Shown here in pieces: positions 44,701 through 56,965 of a stretch of 64,000 nt of DNA. The position numbers and the translations under genes are program-made. This DNA comes from Tetraselmis striata (taxonomy: Eukaryota; Chlorophyta; Chlorodendrophyceae; Chlorodendrales; Chlorodendraceae). Location: positions 1-64,000 of the forward strand of contig VCJN01002476.1 of assembly GCA_006384855.1 (NCBI GenBank), read 5' to 3'. Each line of letters opens with the position of its first letter. Within the stretch, counting starts at the first letter, position 1. The notes below the pieces were generated by a model that made no database searches, was not told where the DNA came from, and saw nothing but the letters and a program-made list of their open reading frames with translations.

Positions 44701-47700
44701 GTTGTGGCCTCTGACGGCGTGGGCGATGGTGTCGGCGCTGCGGTGGGCGCAGGGGTCGGGCTGACGGTGTTGGGTGCGGGTGTGGGTGATGTAGTCGGTA
44801 CGGATGTTGGTGATGTGGTCGGCGCCGACCCAGCCTCCGAGCACAGGCAGAAGCGCTGCACGCCGTTGAAGAACGCGGCGCAGGTCTCTCCTGGCGGTGC
44901 GCCGATACCGGGGCCGGGGAAGTAGCAGGCGCCGTCAGCCAGCAGCGGGATTACAGCGGTGCCGATCAGCGAGTCGCACGACACGCCGACCTGGTCGGCA
45001 ACCTCCTGCATCTCCACGCCTGACGTTGGCCATGCGGCCGCAGACTCCACCTCGTCGCAGGCGAGGTCGACGGCCGCGCATGCGGTCGCGCAGTTTGCGC
45101 CCAAATCGCCAAGGAACCAGCCGGGCACACCAGGCGACGGTGGCGGGGGGGTGGTCGGCGGCGGCGGGGTGGTTGTGACGGCCGGAGTCGGCGTGGTAGT
45201 AGTCGGGGCGGGCGTCGGATCGGGCGTAGGCGTGGGCACAGGGGTCGGGCTGACGGTGCTGGGTGCGGGTGTTGGTGATGTGGTCGGCGCCGACCCAGCC
45301 TCCGAGCACAGGCAGAAGCGCTGCACGCCGTTGAAGAACGCGGCGCAGGTCTCTCCTGGCGGTGCGCCGATACCGGGGCCGGGGAAGTAGCAGGCGCCGT
45401 CAGCCAGCAGCGGAATTACAGCGGTGCCGATCAGTGAGTCGCACGACACGCCGACCTGGTCGGCAACCTCCTGCATCTCCACGCCTGACGTTGGCCATGC
45501 GGCCGCAGACTCCACCTCGTCGCAGGCGAGGTCGACGGCTGCGCATGCGGTCGCGCAGTTTGCGCCCAAATCGCCAAGGAACCAGCCGGGCACACCGGGC
45601 GACGGTGGCGGGGGGTTGGTCGGCGGCGGCGGGGTGGTTGTGACGACCGGAGTCGGCGTGGGTGTGGTCGGGGCGGGCGTCGGATCGGGCGCAGGCGTGG
45701 GCGCAGGGGTCGTGGGGGCAGGCGTCGGCGTCGGTGCCGGGGGGCGAGTCGGCCCGGACCCGTTAGGGTGCGCCAGTCGCTGCGCGAAAGTGAACGCCTC
45801 TCGGTCCGGCGGGCACTCGCCGATGGCGAACGTCGAGAGGATAGTCGCACGGGATGGCGTGTCGGCATACAGGGAGTTGGGCTCCCCGTCGGCCACGAAG
45901 ATGAGAGCGCCGTCGGGGCTGAAGGTTAGTCCCTGCCAAGCAACAGTGGGAAAGCTTAGGGGCGGTGGTCACAAAGCGCAGACAGCGCAACAGTGGATGG
46001 GGGCAAGGTACAGCCGGTACTCATATGTAGCAGTCGTACCTGCGGAGCGCCGGCGCTCATGCTCAGCCAGCCCTTTTCCTCGCCGGTCGCGGGGTCGTAC
46101 TCCACAAGGTAGCTGCATCCGCGCATTCACCAGCAAGGGACAGGGTGCCGATCAGCAATCGTAACGCACCGGGGGGTCTTCTGACGTCTGGGGGGGGGGG
46201 GGGGCGGGGACTACGTCGTACGTATATGTTGTATTGATGGTATATAGATAGGAATATGTAGGTCTTGAGGATATTCGCATCCATATCCTCAATACTTGCA
46301 TTGTCAATACCGGGAGATAAATGAAACTATAGTATGTGTCGTACATAGTGATGATGGGTTGGTGACATACACTATCTGCACACAATCAGAATGTGAGCCG
46401 CGGCCGCACCTTCTTTGCCCCACAGTCTGCTCTGCGCCTGCAAGCAGGTACACGCTGCCCCTGGGCGCTGAGTAGTACGCGCCGGTGAAGGGCGGGTAGT
46501 CCCAATCCGGCACAATCGCTGTTTGCAGCGCACAGGTCTCGGCATCCAGGGCGAGGACCGCCTGGGGGTCGGATGCCTAGCAGCGGCGGGGACAGCATGC
46601 GGGTCAGTCAAGGCATGTATGGCCACTGCCCGTAGTAACGTGTCATCACATGAGCTGATGTACATGAGCTCAAACGGATAAGAAATGACAGCAACTGTTG
46701 CCGGCTGCTGCGGGTCTTAATTCCCAGCATCTCAGGCACTTCGATTCACTGCAAGGGCAGTAGCCGTGACGACCTGCGCCACGAAGAACGATCCAGAGGC
46801 GGGGTCGAACGTGAAGGTGCTGACTACCTGCAGAGATCCAGAGCAAGGGGGGGCACGCGCTGGGTCAGTCTCCGGCTCTCTGCCCATAATTATTGTCCGC
46901 AGCAAGAGGAAACACTCCACCGGTGCTGCTGGCGGGCGGGCGCACCGTGTCGTTGCCGAGGCCAGGGCACGTCAGCTCCCCCAGCGGGGGGTTGGCTCGC
47001 TGGAGGCCATCGAAGTCCATGTCGTAGAACAGGATCTTGAAGGGCTGCGCCTGGGCGACGGCGAAGGTGCGGTCGCCCAGGAGGGCAATGCCTGTGGAGG
47101 TGCGGACCAGCGGGTCAGTGCTCTGCGGGTGCCCGCTCACTTATAATAGGAACCCTTACTATAAGCCTCAGATTGGCTTGCATGCGAGCTACGAGTACGG
47201 GTGCTGGCGAGGTAGTAGAACACTGCGAAAACGAGCTCGACCTGCCTGTCAGAGGTCAAATGCAGACGGATGTCTAGCGGACGTTCTGATAAGCGGCGCG
47301 CAGGCCTGAATTAAGGCTTATTATAATAAGGGTTCTTAGCAATTGATTCGGCGCCCCTATAGGAACAGTCGCCATAGACCCGTCCACATCTGACCGCTGG
47401 CAGGGAGGGCGGGTTCTTAGTCGCGGTGATGGTACCACCGCGTGGGCAGCCGTAGCGGTATGCCAGGCCTACACTCAGCGCCGGACTGATACCAGCCAGA
47501 CGGGGAGACCATGGATAGATACGAATGAAGGGCGCCGCCCACAGCATCCAGCGGGTCCGCCGGCGATGGCCCTGCCCATGTCGCGACTGGCATGTGGCCG
47601 CGTGTACCTGCGACCTCCGCCGACTCCTCCAGACCAGAGATCACAAAGCCTTGGATGACGTCGCCAGAGAGGGAGTGCTCCAGGACGCTGGGGAAAGGGC

Positions 47701-50432
47701 TGCACTCGTTCGGCGGCAGCGACGGGTCGGAGCACCTGCTCCACGCGCTCCAGAGCGTGGCGTTGGTGCCGTCGAAGGCCAGGCCCCGCAGGGAGGCGCC
47801 GGGCAGCGAGCCGAGCCTGCCGAGCGGGCAGCTGTGGTACGGGCCCGGCAGCGCGTAGTTGCCCAGCTCCCAGGGCTCGGGCACCGGCAGCGGGACAAAC
47901 CTGCCGCCCGCCAGCCGGGGCACAAGTAAGAAACGGATTGCAGCGGGCGCCAATATGCGGTAAGTAATGGCGGCGTTCTATGTGAGAAGGTGCGGGTTTT
48001 CTCCGACTACGAAAATCGCTGATGAGCAATTCAATGAATTTCTGAACTGCATTTAATTTCTAAGGTCGGCATACAATTCGCGGAGAGTCGCTGCCTACCC
48101 CGTAACCATGCTTTGGGTTCACGGGATATTATCGTTTTTGACCCCCCCCCCCCCCCTTACGGGAAGAGCGAAAGACTGTATTTATGTGGAAATATATCCG
48201 AATAAACCACAAATATCACCTGGATCTTCCGACTCATTGCGCAGAAAAAATAATTGACCCGCGAACCCAATTAATGAGTGTTCTTACGGTATGCGGAGGA
48301 CGTACCCAAAATATCATCCATTCCAATGAATTTCCAAAACATTGTTTTTTGTTCATGAAACATTTCAACTCGCATCTGGGTGGCAGGCACACCGGGTCGG
48401 GAGGCGTACTCTGGTATGTCCCAGCCGTTGCCCATGAGGAAGTAGCAATGGAAGGAGGTGCAGAGGTCGCCCAGCACGCAGCAGGTGCGGTCCTCGTTCA
48501 TCCACTCCGCCGGCCAGCGCTTGTTGGGCGCCACCGGCTCCTCGTCCCCGAGCGGCGGCACGCTCCAGCCGCCGTCGCGCAGCACGTCGCAGTTGCCCGG
48601 CAGGCACTTGTCGCCGAAGAAGCAGCAGGTGAGGCCGGCGTCCATCAGCTCCGTCGGCCAGGTGCGCAGGGCGTCCGCGTCGTACGACTGCAGCGCGCCG
48701 CGCAGCGCCACGGAGGCGGCGGCGGCGTCCTGCTCCATCGTACCCAGCGTGCGCACCATGTCGCCACTGGGGCACAGGTACAGCAGCTTGGCCTGCCCGT
48801 CGTCGCCCACCATGCCAGCCACCACCAGGATGCCCTCGCTGTCCAGCAGCCCCAGCGCGGCCGGGCGCCAGTCTGGGCTGACGCTGGCTGGCAGTGCCGC
48901 GGATGCCACCAATGCCCCGCTGGCTGGGTCCACCTGGTGCACCTCGTTGGAGGGCCCGCACAGCAGGAAGAGGGCCCCGTCTTGCTCGGAGTACACCAGG
49001 TCGGTGACCTCCCTGCATGGCGTGGATGCGGCACCATCAGTATCGGCGGATTGATGCGGGGTGATGGAATCCCAGAAGCCGGCACGGGTACCAGCGCGGT
49101 AATCAGGGCGCTGCGAATAAGAACCTGCCCTCCCTGTTAGAGGTCAAATGTAGACAAAACTACAGCGTAACTATTGCGGGTGTTCATGTGGGTCGCATGC
49201 AAGCCCGAATTTGGCTTATGATAAGGGTGCGTATAGGTGCGCCGGCACCCGTAGTGAGAAATCAGGATGGGTGGATGATGGGAAGACGGGAGGGATCTCA
49301 CCCTAGGCTGACATCATCCGAAAGAAGGAGCTCAGCGCCACCCGCCACGGAGACCTTGAGCAGCTGCGCGGCGCCGTCCTCCTCCCGGACCACCGGCACA
49401 AAGAAGAGCTGCTGCGCGGGGATGGCCGCCACTGTCTGCCAGCCCCGCTGCGCCCCCACCGCAAAGCGGAATCCTGCCGGCAAGCTGGCGGCAGGGAGCG
49501 AGAGCGCGGGCGTGCCGCCTGCCTGGGGCCACTCGTACAGCAGCTCCACGCTCCCGGTGGAGCTCACCCACCGCGCGCTCGGGGAATCTGCCAAGAGCCG
49601 GTTTCGTTATATAAATGAGAAGAGGTTCACGGAGAACGAGCATCCTTCGTGCCGCAGCCCGGCCCTTGGCGCTTTCAGCACCAGACGCTAATTGCCCTGA
49701 ATATTTTCCCCACAGGTGGTGTTTGGAGCTCCCTTCTGCCCACGTCACATACTCTCAGCCCTCACTACTGGCGCGTGCACACCCATTCCCATGCCATCTG
49801 GCCATGCAGTGAGTTGACCCCGGGTGAGAGCTTGGGGCAATGATGCGATTGCTATTTCTTCGCTCATATCCTCATTTCCCAGTGGGCACTTCCCACCAGG
49901 CACCCGGTGGGTATTACCATTCAGGCGGTGCCCCCCAGTGTGTACGAGTACCTCCCAATAGGTACTACCCAATAACAGGTACCGGTACTTCCCAGTACCC
50001 GCCACCTACTAGCTCCAGGGACCGGGCGAGAGTAAAACCCTTGGGCTCGGTGTCGCTGTCGCACTCACCGCGGGGCATGGCTTCAGCGTCCACAGATTCG
50101 GTCTTCTGGGCGCCCCAGTGAGTGTATTCCGCGACGGCGCCCTCCGGCGTCGCCGAGGCCAGAAAGAGAGAGAGGTCCGTGAGCGAGATGGCGCCAAGTG
50201 GCGCAGGCAGCGCCCCTAGTGCAACGGAGCCGCATTGCTCCACAGCCGCGACGCTCAGATCCGGGCGGCGCATGGGTGCCGTCTTCGCTGGCGAAGGCGG
50301 CAGCATCGAGGCGGTCGCCAGGCGGCTCCCCGACACCGCCAGCAGTAGCAGTAGCACCGCGAGGGCGGGGCGCGCGGCGGTGGTAAACCGACGCGTTGTG
50401 TCGGCCTGCGGGCTCCGCCGCGCCGCCCTCAT
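41749..50432 (-). CDS. Giant secreted protein: signal peptide, propeller-like N-half, Cys-rich repeats, Pro/Thr linkers, three PAN/Apple domains
   Basis: Probable extracellular-matrix or cell-surface glycoprotein. The start at 50432 is followed by a clear signal peptide (ALAVLLLLLAVSGSRLATAS). Exon 1 ends at 50069, exon 2 is 49587-49302 and exon 3 starts at 49012, with matching phases. Further exons cover about 47930-47615, 47122-46920, 46860-46740, 46580-46420, 46115-46040 and 45932 to about 41960, plus a short C-terminal exon with its stop at 41749-41751. The N-half repeats strands such as VHQVDPASGALV, TFTFDPASGSFF and LVEYDPATGEE, like beta-propeller blades, with a Cys pair module (LTCCFFGDKC, RTCCVLGDLC). 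Next come four ~100-residue Cys repeats (GWFLGDLGANCATAC type) in Pro/Thr linkers, three PAN/Apple domains (GCKDIS...CEAACA...CNAYTF) and an unrecognised C-terminal domain. Some introns could not be placed exactly. Confidence 0.75.
44821..45740 (-). repeat. Nearly identical 465-bp tandem duplication inside the giant gene
   Basis: The unit starting at 44821 (GGCGCCGACCCAGCCTCCGA) recurs at 45286, exactly 465 bp (155 codons) on. It covers one Cys-rich repeat plus its Pro/Thr linker. Only scattered differences are seen. The other two Cys repeats (around 44590-44320 and 44160-43870) are much more diverged, so this copy is recent. Confidence 0.88.
47147..47338. mobile_element. MITE-like element in an intron of the giant gene
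   Basis: Imperfect terminal inverted repeats of about 35-40 bp: left TAGGAACCCTTACTATAAGC, right GCTTATTATAATAAGGGTTC followed by TTA. About 190 bp, no coding capacity. It sits only about 25 bases from the acceptor of the exon starting at 47122. Confidence 0.7.
49082..49245. mobile_element. Second, diverged MITE-like copy in another intron of the giant gene
   Basis: Lies between exons 2 and 3. It shares with the 47147 copy the core AGAGGTCAAATG(T/C)AGAC and the right end GGCTTAT.ATAAGGGT. Its left end (GCGAATAAGAACC) is more diverged. Confidence 0.6.
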
Positions 50433-52317
50433 CTCTCTCGCGCCAACCCCTCCCAGTACTCTGATGGGCGAGCGCGACTGAATATCACCGTCTGTCCGTA
50501 TTTCTCCAGCGGCAGGTAGTGGCTCCCGTGTTGCTGCGACAACTGGCCGGTGCGGGGGGAGGGCGAGTAGTCAGCTTCGCAATACGCGGTGATGAAACAC
50601 CGCAGAGCGCTACTGTAAAGTACTGCCCCATGTGAGAATAACCGCCACCAAAGGTACGACGCCCCGCGCGCGCCGCGGTAGGGCGTCCGCACCTGCAGCA
50701 GCCAGTCGAGTTGGCGAAGCCGTGCCAATGGCGCCGCTGCCGGTGGGGGCTTGATCTGCTCCGCCTTCAGATAGCGTTGTGATACAGCGCTGGAGCTGCT
50801 TACGGAGATGCCTACAAGACACGCGACGCCACTGGTGGTCACTTGTCCTCGCCCGGGCGTCGCTCCGCGCTGGTAGCTGCTACCGCGTAGGTGCTGACGG
50901 CTGACCGTCGCTCATGACCGGCGAGCAACGTCGCTGAGGAGGACCCCATCAACAGCGCAAGTACCAGTAGCGCGCGCGCGCGCGTTCATAATACCGGTCG
51001 CCACCGTACGGGTACAATATGCTGAACTGGTATTGTGCTGCTGAAGTCGTCAAAAGCGCGGAGTGGTGATGATTTAGCAATTTCTCGTCCGGCATTGAAT
51101 TGCCGCTGGCATATTTTGTGTAAAAGTTCGCCCCGGGTCATCGGCCGATGGAGCCGCCCCGCCGCCCCAGCACTTGACCTCTTGCAACAACTGCAGTCGT
51201 ATAGGTCTGGCATAAATACGTATACATATATATACATATATATGCATACATATATAAAGATACATGGCCCTTAGAACAGTGCCTCATTCGAACCCCGACG
51301 AAGAGCAGGCAACCATAGGCAAAGTTGGGACACACCGGGCCGATATTGCAGATAAAGAAGGAATCGAACCCGGGACGCAGCGTACGCACGTACCGGGCAG
51401 ATAGATAGGCGCACATTTCAATTCCACGTCCGTGATACATCCGTGTTATTTTGTGTATGTAAGGACAATATATATGTCATGCCGACTTGTGGAATTATAG
51501 ATATTGACATGTTCAGTTTAGATATGCCGTTTACAACGTCGTCCACTCCTTCAATTTCGAGGTTTAGCTGTCCCGTTTTACTTAGGGGCAGTTCGCGTTG
51601 ATTTTGGACCCTTGGATCTATAAGCATAAAAAGTATGCCTATGTGCCCATTACGTACGCTGTGGACGTTTTGGATAAATAAGAGACCACAGCTTCACCGA
51701 CATGCGGACATGCATGGAATTGTGTACCTAGATTATTTATGTAATTGGATTGACCAACGCAGTCGCCATTGACTACGCTATAGTCAGTCAATGTCGGTGT
51801 GAATACGCACGTCCTGTCAAGATGTTACGTCTTATCTAATTATTACGTCAAATCAGCGACGATAGAAAGCGAAATTGCGGATTCTCGGGGCGGCAATGAT
51901 AGAGGCAATGGGATAAATAGTTATTTCCATGTTGATTCTCCTAGGTCCCCTCATACTACATCAATGTCTGATCCATCAATATGGAACCATTTCGACAGCA
52001 AATACACGATTTCTACGCAGGCCACTCGGAAAGCTTCGTATATATAGTATTATTTCAGGAATCAATGAACTTCAAATGCAAATGCAATGGAGGACGGCCA
52101 TGCCGTGCAAATCTTCCAATACCGGTATAGCAGGCAGAACACTTCGAAGCTTGGAATAAGAGCGGAGGGTCTCTCCGTGCAAGAGGACGAACCACGCTGC
52201 GAATATAGTTTGTCGTATAATCATCGCAATGATGTCGTGACCACGACGATCTACAGTGCGTGATGTACTAGTCTATCCTAGCTTTTCGTATACATACCAG
52301 CATGCTATATCGATATA

Positions 52318-52324
<7 letters not shown>

Positions 52325-52387
<63 letters not shown>
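52325..52387. repeat. (TA)n microsatellite
   Basis: About 30 uninterrupted TA units. Confidence 0.95.
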
Positions 52388-52391
<4 letters not shown>

Positions 52392-52424
52392 CTAAGGGGG
52401 TGCAAGTGTTTTATTGGCCAACAA

Positions 52425-52560
52425 ATTGAAATTGATTGCAACTGCTATTCTGTTGCATCCACTCGCCCAGACGGAGTTGCTCTAAGGACATGCTATCTCT
52501 AAACACGATGGGGAACACAGTGTTATCACAGCTCAACCTAATACCGGCCATGCTCCTCTG
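52425..52560 (+). repeat. Partial copy of the dispersed 330-bp repeat
   Basis: Begins TTGAAATTGATTGCAAC and shares CGCCCAGAC.GAGTTGCTCT and ATGC(T/C)ATCTCTAAACA with the copy at 58731. Only the left part is recognisable. Confidence 0.6.
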
Positions 52561-53843
52561 TTTTCTAGCCCCTCTTCCGCCCAATATGACGAGGGGCAGC
52601 CAAGTGGATGGGAGGATCTGGAGAAGGTAGTGGTGAGGTGTAGGGAAGTGTGCTGCCCGCCGCAGCACCCGCGCCGCTATATGGCGGCGCGCGCGCCTGG
52701 CGGGCGCTTAGGATACGAGAACCATGCTGTCGTTGTGCGGATACTACCGTACTTTAATACTTAATCCGTGCTCATCCTGCAATAGCTAGAGCAATAGCGC
52801 CCATGTTGTCCCATGTTGTCCCTACCTTAGTCAGATCCATCCCATCCTGAGTTCAACATGCAATAAGCTAAGGCAGCGAGGGGCGTCTTGCATGCTCCTG
52901 GCAAGGTGTGATGGAGGAGAGGAGCTAACCGGAGTAGCTATGTGGTCCTCGGTATTTGATTTATGACCGCTGAGCCGGCTAGCTCGGTCGGGTGGGGGCT
53001 ACAATGCCCTCTACACTGTGAGATTCAGATGTGACATGCGGGTGACGAAGCACTACTACTAGCGACTATTATTTATCCGTGGCGGCACGTCCATCCAGTT
53101 ACGTGCGAGTACATCCGGCGTTATTGCCGGCGGGCGATAAATCCGTTTTGTAATCATTCTAGTAGTCGTACCAGCCCGGTGACGTGTAACATGGCACTGA
53201 CGTATAAGGTACAAGGTTGTCCGTGTGGTACCGGGTAGTACGCGATATATTTATTAAGCCGGTACCGGGTATCTAGTACGAACCCGGGCGCGATGACGAG
53301 TCGTCCTGTGGTTAACTACGACTATTAGTACATGGGAGCGCAAATCGCAGCCGTACTATTCGGCTAGGGGCCTGCCCGCCGTCCGATCAAAGGTCATCAT
53401 CGGGAGGTTTGGCTGCCATGTTTTGCCAAAGAGTGCTCACGTTACATAAATATTTGCGAGGGGGAGGGGGGCAGGCAGCGGTTTGCCGAAGAATGTTTAA
53501 ATTACAATATTCGCGACAGCTGCCGTCGGGGCATGTGGCAGGGGGGCGGGGGGGGGGGGGGGGGGGGGGGTAAGGGGGCGGGGGCTACTGCTTGTTCTTG
53601 TTCTTGCGTGCCCGGGGGACCCTCCGCTTCGACGATCTCGCTGCCTCCGCCTCCGACTTCGCGACCGTCAGTTTCTTACCTCGGCGCTTCTTCACTGGCC
53701 TCTTCCGCTTCTTGTCATCCGTAAGTGTCTTCACCACCCCGGGAGGCTGTGCCGTCGACGACGCCACCATGATCTTCCTTACCTTGGCGTCGGGACGCCC
53801 CCTTGTGCCCAGACGCCCACAACAAGCCACAATCGTTTCGCCT

Positions 53844-54273
53844 TTAAGCGGCTGAGGATGCGGCCTCCTCAGCCACCACGAGTTGCGCCGCTGGCACTGT
53901 GGAAGCCTTGGCGTTGAGGTGGGCCTTACGGCGCTCCCGGACGAACCTGCGCGCGGCACAAGTTAGCCACAAGTGGGTGCGTGCTAATGTGGAGGGTGGA
54001 GTGTTTTGTTGCGCGCCCACCTTGTCACGCGTTTCCTCATGTCTTTCTCGGCCTCCTCGATGCCGGCGGCGCGGACACGCGAGAAAACAAGGCTCGCCGC
54101 CCACTTTTGCCTGGGGGGCGAGGTCTGCCATGGCGATGTGAGCGGTGAAGGGGGGGGGGGGGGGGGGGGGCGGCCGAGGTGGAGAAACTAACACCCAGTC
54201 GACGACCGCCTTCCGCAGCAGTCAACGACACATCGGAGGCGAGGAGCAGCGCGCCACTACTATTTATATGCAC
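53844..54273 (-). CDS. Possible small basic protein, gene model weak
   Basis: Exons 54124-54021 and 53946-53844 join in frame to read AASLVFSRVRAAGIEEAEKD, then MRKRVTRFVRERRKAHLNAK, and end EEAASSAA. A first exon from an ATG at 54273 (MHINSSGALLLASDVSLTAA) fits in phase 0, but that ATG lies in a TATA-like CATATAAATAG and may instead mark a promoter. A poly-G run (sense poly-C) sits in the intron. Downstream at 53825-53585 the same strand encodes a Lys/Arg-rich stretch (DDKKRKRPVKKRRGKK) with donor-like GTAAG words; it could be an alternative C-terminus. Family unknown; nuclear location is a guess from the charge. Confidence 0.35.
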
Positions 54274-55461
54274 GTACTGTCAAGAGCTAGTCGGGGCGGC
54301 ATTGTGTCGGTGTAATTTCGCAATGTTTATTGTTGAAGTAGCACGGCGTAATAATGAATACGCGGTTTCACCGAGTGAATCCGGGATAATATGTGCGGTA
54401 GGGCGCGCGGATATGTGCGCGACGAATGTGCGCGCGCAGCGTTGTGCGGCGGTGTGCGGCGGTGTGCGGCGGTATGCACCGATGTAAATATAGTGTGAAT
54501 ATTATATCGGCCGTAGACGATCGGGTCTGGCAGCAGTGTCGTTTCGTGGAGCAGTATATGTGCCCGGCCTCATTTATACCGCCCCCTACCGGCACTGCAC
54601 GGTCCACCCCTACGAATTACTTGGCACAAACCGCCATTACTTAATAGGAACCTAGCACAGCCAGGCTTATATACCAGGCTTATTTGCCGATCAACTTCTA
54701 CGCACTTTCCGTCCCTCAACCGCCGGACATGGGGGTTAAGCCGCCAGCCTCGGCAGTTGCTTAGCCAGACTTGGCATCCCGTACCGTGTCCATGGCTTCG
54801 CAGCTCTGCCGCCGGCACACGCCGAGTCCGGCGCTTGCTGCCGCGGGGTTGCGCACGCATGCACGCACGGTAAAACGCCGCCGACGCCGCCACGCTTACT
54901 TCCACCACCTTCGCCAGCCACAGCTTCGCACGAATCCCCCCCCCCCCTCCCCGTCCCCGCGTCATGTATAATATATTCGAGGCGACTATGCGGGGCGCAG
55001 CACACGCCGCGGCGTGGGTCGGCGGAGCGGCGGGCGGCGGGAGCCCTAATGGCCGGGCAGTATCCACACCCACACCGGCACCGCCGCTCACCTCCGACGC
55101 GGATGAACCACCTCCCAAAGGAAACATGCCGGTTGGTGGTAAGCGCAGCAGGCGTGGGGTGCCGACGGAGCTGTCGCGTCAGGAACCGCACCGCATGTGG
55201 AGCAACACATGGCGGTGCCGGCCCCACCTATGTCTAGGGCCACCTCCTCACAGCACCCCGCCACGACGGCGTCGGCCACCGCCGACGGCGCCGTTGCGGG
55301 GGGGGGACGCCCTCCCAGGCGACGATGATGCGCCTGATGCGCCGCGTCAGGAGGCGGAGGAGGCCGTGGTTGAGGCGATTGATAGGGCTGAGTGAGTTGT
55401 CGAGGCGAGCGAGGCTGCGCTCGCGCCACCCGCCCCGCAGCCACCTGCGGGACATGCCGAC

Positions 55462-55839
55462 TTGCTCGTCGCCATGTTGACCGGAGCACTACGAGCAGTG
55501 GCGGGAGGCGGCCACATGCACTATCATGTGCGTGTCCTGGCCGGACGCCCGTCATGCGTGTACTGCGGCCAACGGACGGAATGGGAGTGTTGCTGCGACG
55601 GGACCCCGGCTTTGTGCGGCCCCAAGTACCCATGCATGGCGACCCATCAGCGGGCAGTCCCCTGCCCGACCACGGCCGCGGTGAGGGCGGAGTTCCGCCA
55701 TGTCAGGGACATGTTCCACGACGCGACTCGCGCCGCCGTGTGTGAGGCTTCCGAGAAGGCACGCGCGGCTGGTAGGGTGCGCAGGGTGAGGCGGCGGACG
55801 GCCCGGGAGATGATGGAGAGCGAGACATGCCGTCAGTGA
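55462..55839 (+). pseudogene. Possible transposase zinc-ribbon tail (PiggyBac-like)
   Basis: HYHVRVLAGRPSCVYCGQRT, then ECCCDG, ALCGPKYPC and MATH fit the C-x2-C ... C ... LC ... PC ... H pattern seen at the C-terminus of PiggyBac-type transposases. Upstream (54964-55395) is a Pro/Ala-rich frame with no catalytic region, so at most a fragment remains. Alternative: an unrelated zinc-binding protein. Confidence 0.35.
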
Positions 55840-55881
55840 GGTCGGGCGCAATGTCATTGGGTGGGGCACACGGACGTGTAA

Positions 55882-56300
55882 CACTTGCACTTTGCGCGTA
55901 TGGCTGGGTTACATCTAGGCGGCGTCACACTATGCAACCGGAAAGGCTGCGTTGCTACTGCAAACGATGCTACGCCTCACTCGGTAGCAACCGCTGCCCC
56001 GCCTATCCCGCAGCCGCTGCCCCCCCCCCCCCCCCCCCCCCTCCTCGCGCACCGTCCTGCGACCTCGCGTGGATCCCCGCCACCAGCAGCTTGCACTTGC
56101 ACTTTGCGCGTACTGCTGGGTTACATCTAGGCGGCGTCACACTATGCAACCGGAAAGGCTGCGTTGCTACTGCAAACGATGCGACGCCTCACTCTGTAGC
56201 AACCGCTGCCGCGCCTATCCCACAGCCGCTGCCCCCCCCCCCCTCTACTATACGCTCGCCCCCGCAATGCACTACTTCGACGGGCTGCAAAATCCCACAG
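55882..56300 (+). repeat. Tandem 212-bp repeat, two units
   Basis: Units start at 55882 and 56094 (CACTTGCACTTTGCGCGTA). They share TGGGTTACATCTAGGCGGCG, the TGCAACCGGAAAGGCTGCGT block and a C run. Both preserve an open frame with a CYCKRC motif, which may be chance. Confidence 0.75.
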
Positions 56301-56631
56301 GCGGCCTCTACACGTGGCTGCAAACCAAAACTGTAGTGGACGGAGAGGAGCGCATCAGCCCGTGCGTGGGGATATGCACACTACGGACGCCAAAACTCTC
56401 TCGCTCAAAGCCTCAGGACGAGTCGGGAGTGGACGAATCCCGCAGCACGAAACACACCGAGCTGCACGAGACGGCATCGGCGAAGGCAGTCCTCGCGTTC
56501 CTTATGAAAGTATCCGGAGTTCGCACAAGGGTCACACGCACATGGTCGAGTTTCCATGTACGGGATTCACAACACATGATGACGGGAGGGCCCCACCTAC
56601 ACTGAGTCTACCATGCCCACCCGTTCGAGTT
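56301..56631 (+). other. Unassigned open frame between repeats
   Basis: A plus frame through 56605 reads MHYFDGLQNPTGGLYTWLQT and onward, with no recognised domain. It lies between the tandem repeat and the 330-bp repeat copy and is probably part of a decayed element. Confidence 0.25.
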
Positions 56632-56965
56632 GAAATTAAAATACTTACAACGTGCTAGCCTATTGCTCTCCACCGCTCAGACTGTGATGTTCTTTGGGCT
56701 TGCTATATCTTACCATAGTCGGTAATGTAAAGTGTAATTATAGGTCAAGCTTCCGGCCACCCTCTTTCGCTTCCAAGCCCCGCCTCCTTCCATCACGTGA
56801 TCAATAGCTGTGTTAGTTTTTCGGATAAACACGGCTAGTCGCAACTACAAACAGCTACCGCTATGAGCATTTGGCGGTGCGGGGATTATTTTACTAATGG
56901 AGTAGTCGCCCCACCCCGGAAGAGCGTTTCTATACATCAGTAATGCAATGATGCCGTGCAATTTA
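56632..56965 (+). repeat. Dispersed ~330-bp repeat, copy A
   Basis: Shares with copy B (58731-59055) the blocks ACAACGTGCTAG, CAAGCCCCGCCTCCTTCCAT followed by CACGTGAT, TAGCTGTGTTA, a GCGGGGATTA-like block and GCCGTGCAAT. No protein; possibly a MITE or SINE. Confidence 0.75.

Larger units (their letters stand above)
50433..53580. other. Gap upstream of the giant gene, AT-rich to the right
   Basis: 50433-50950 probably holds the promoter and 5' UTR of the giant gene. 51290-51400, read on the minus strand, contains tRNA-like B-box words (GGGTTCGATTCC, GGGGTTCGAATG), suggesting a tRNA-derived SINE relic. A TAGCGACTA word lies at 53060-53068. No coding gene was recognised. Confidence 0.45.

Noticed and set aside
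41865..46164. Plus-strand frames up to 323 residues and Val/Gly-rich frames opposite the giant gene
   Set aside because: Antisense shadows of the Pro/Thr-rich coding repeats; their Gly/Val repeats mirror the linkers.
52302..52502. Ile/Tyr-repeat protein
   Set aside because: Translation of the (TA)n microsatellite.
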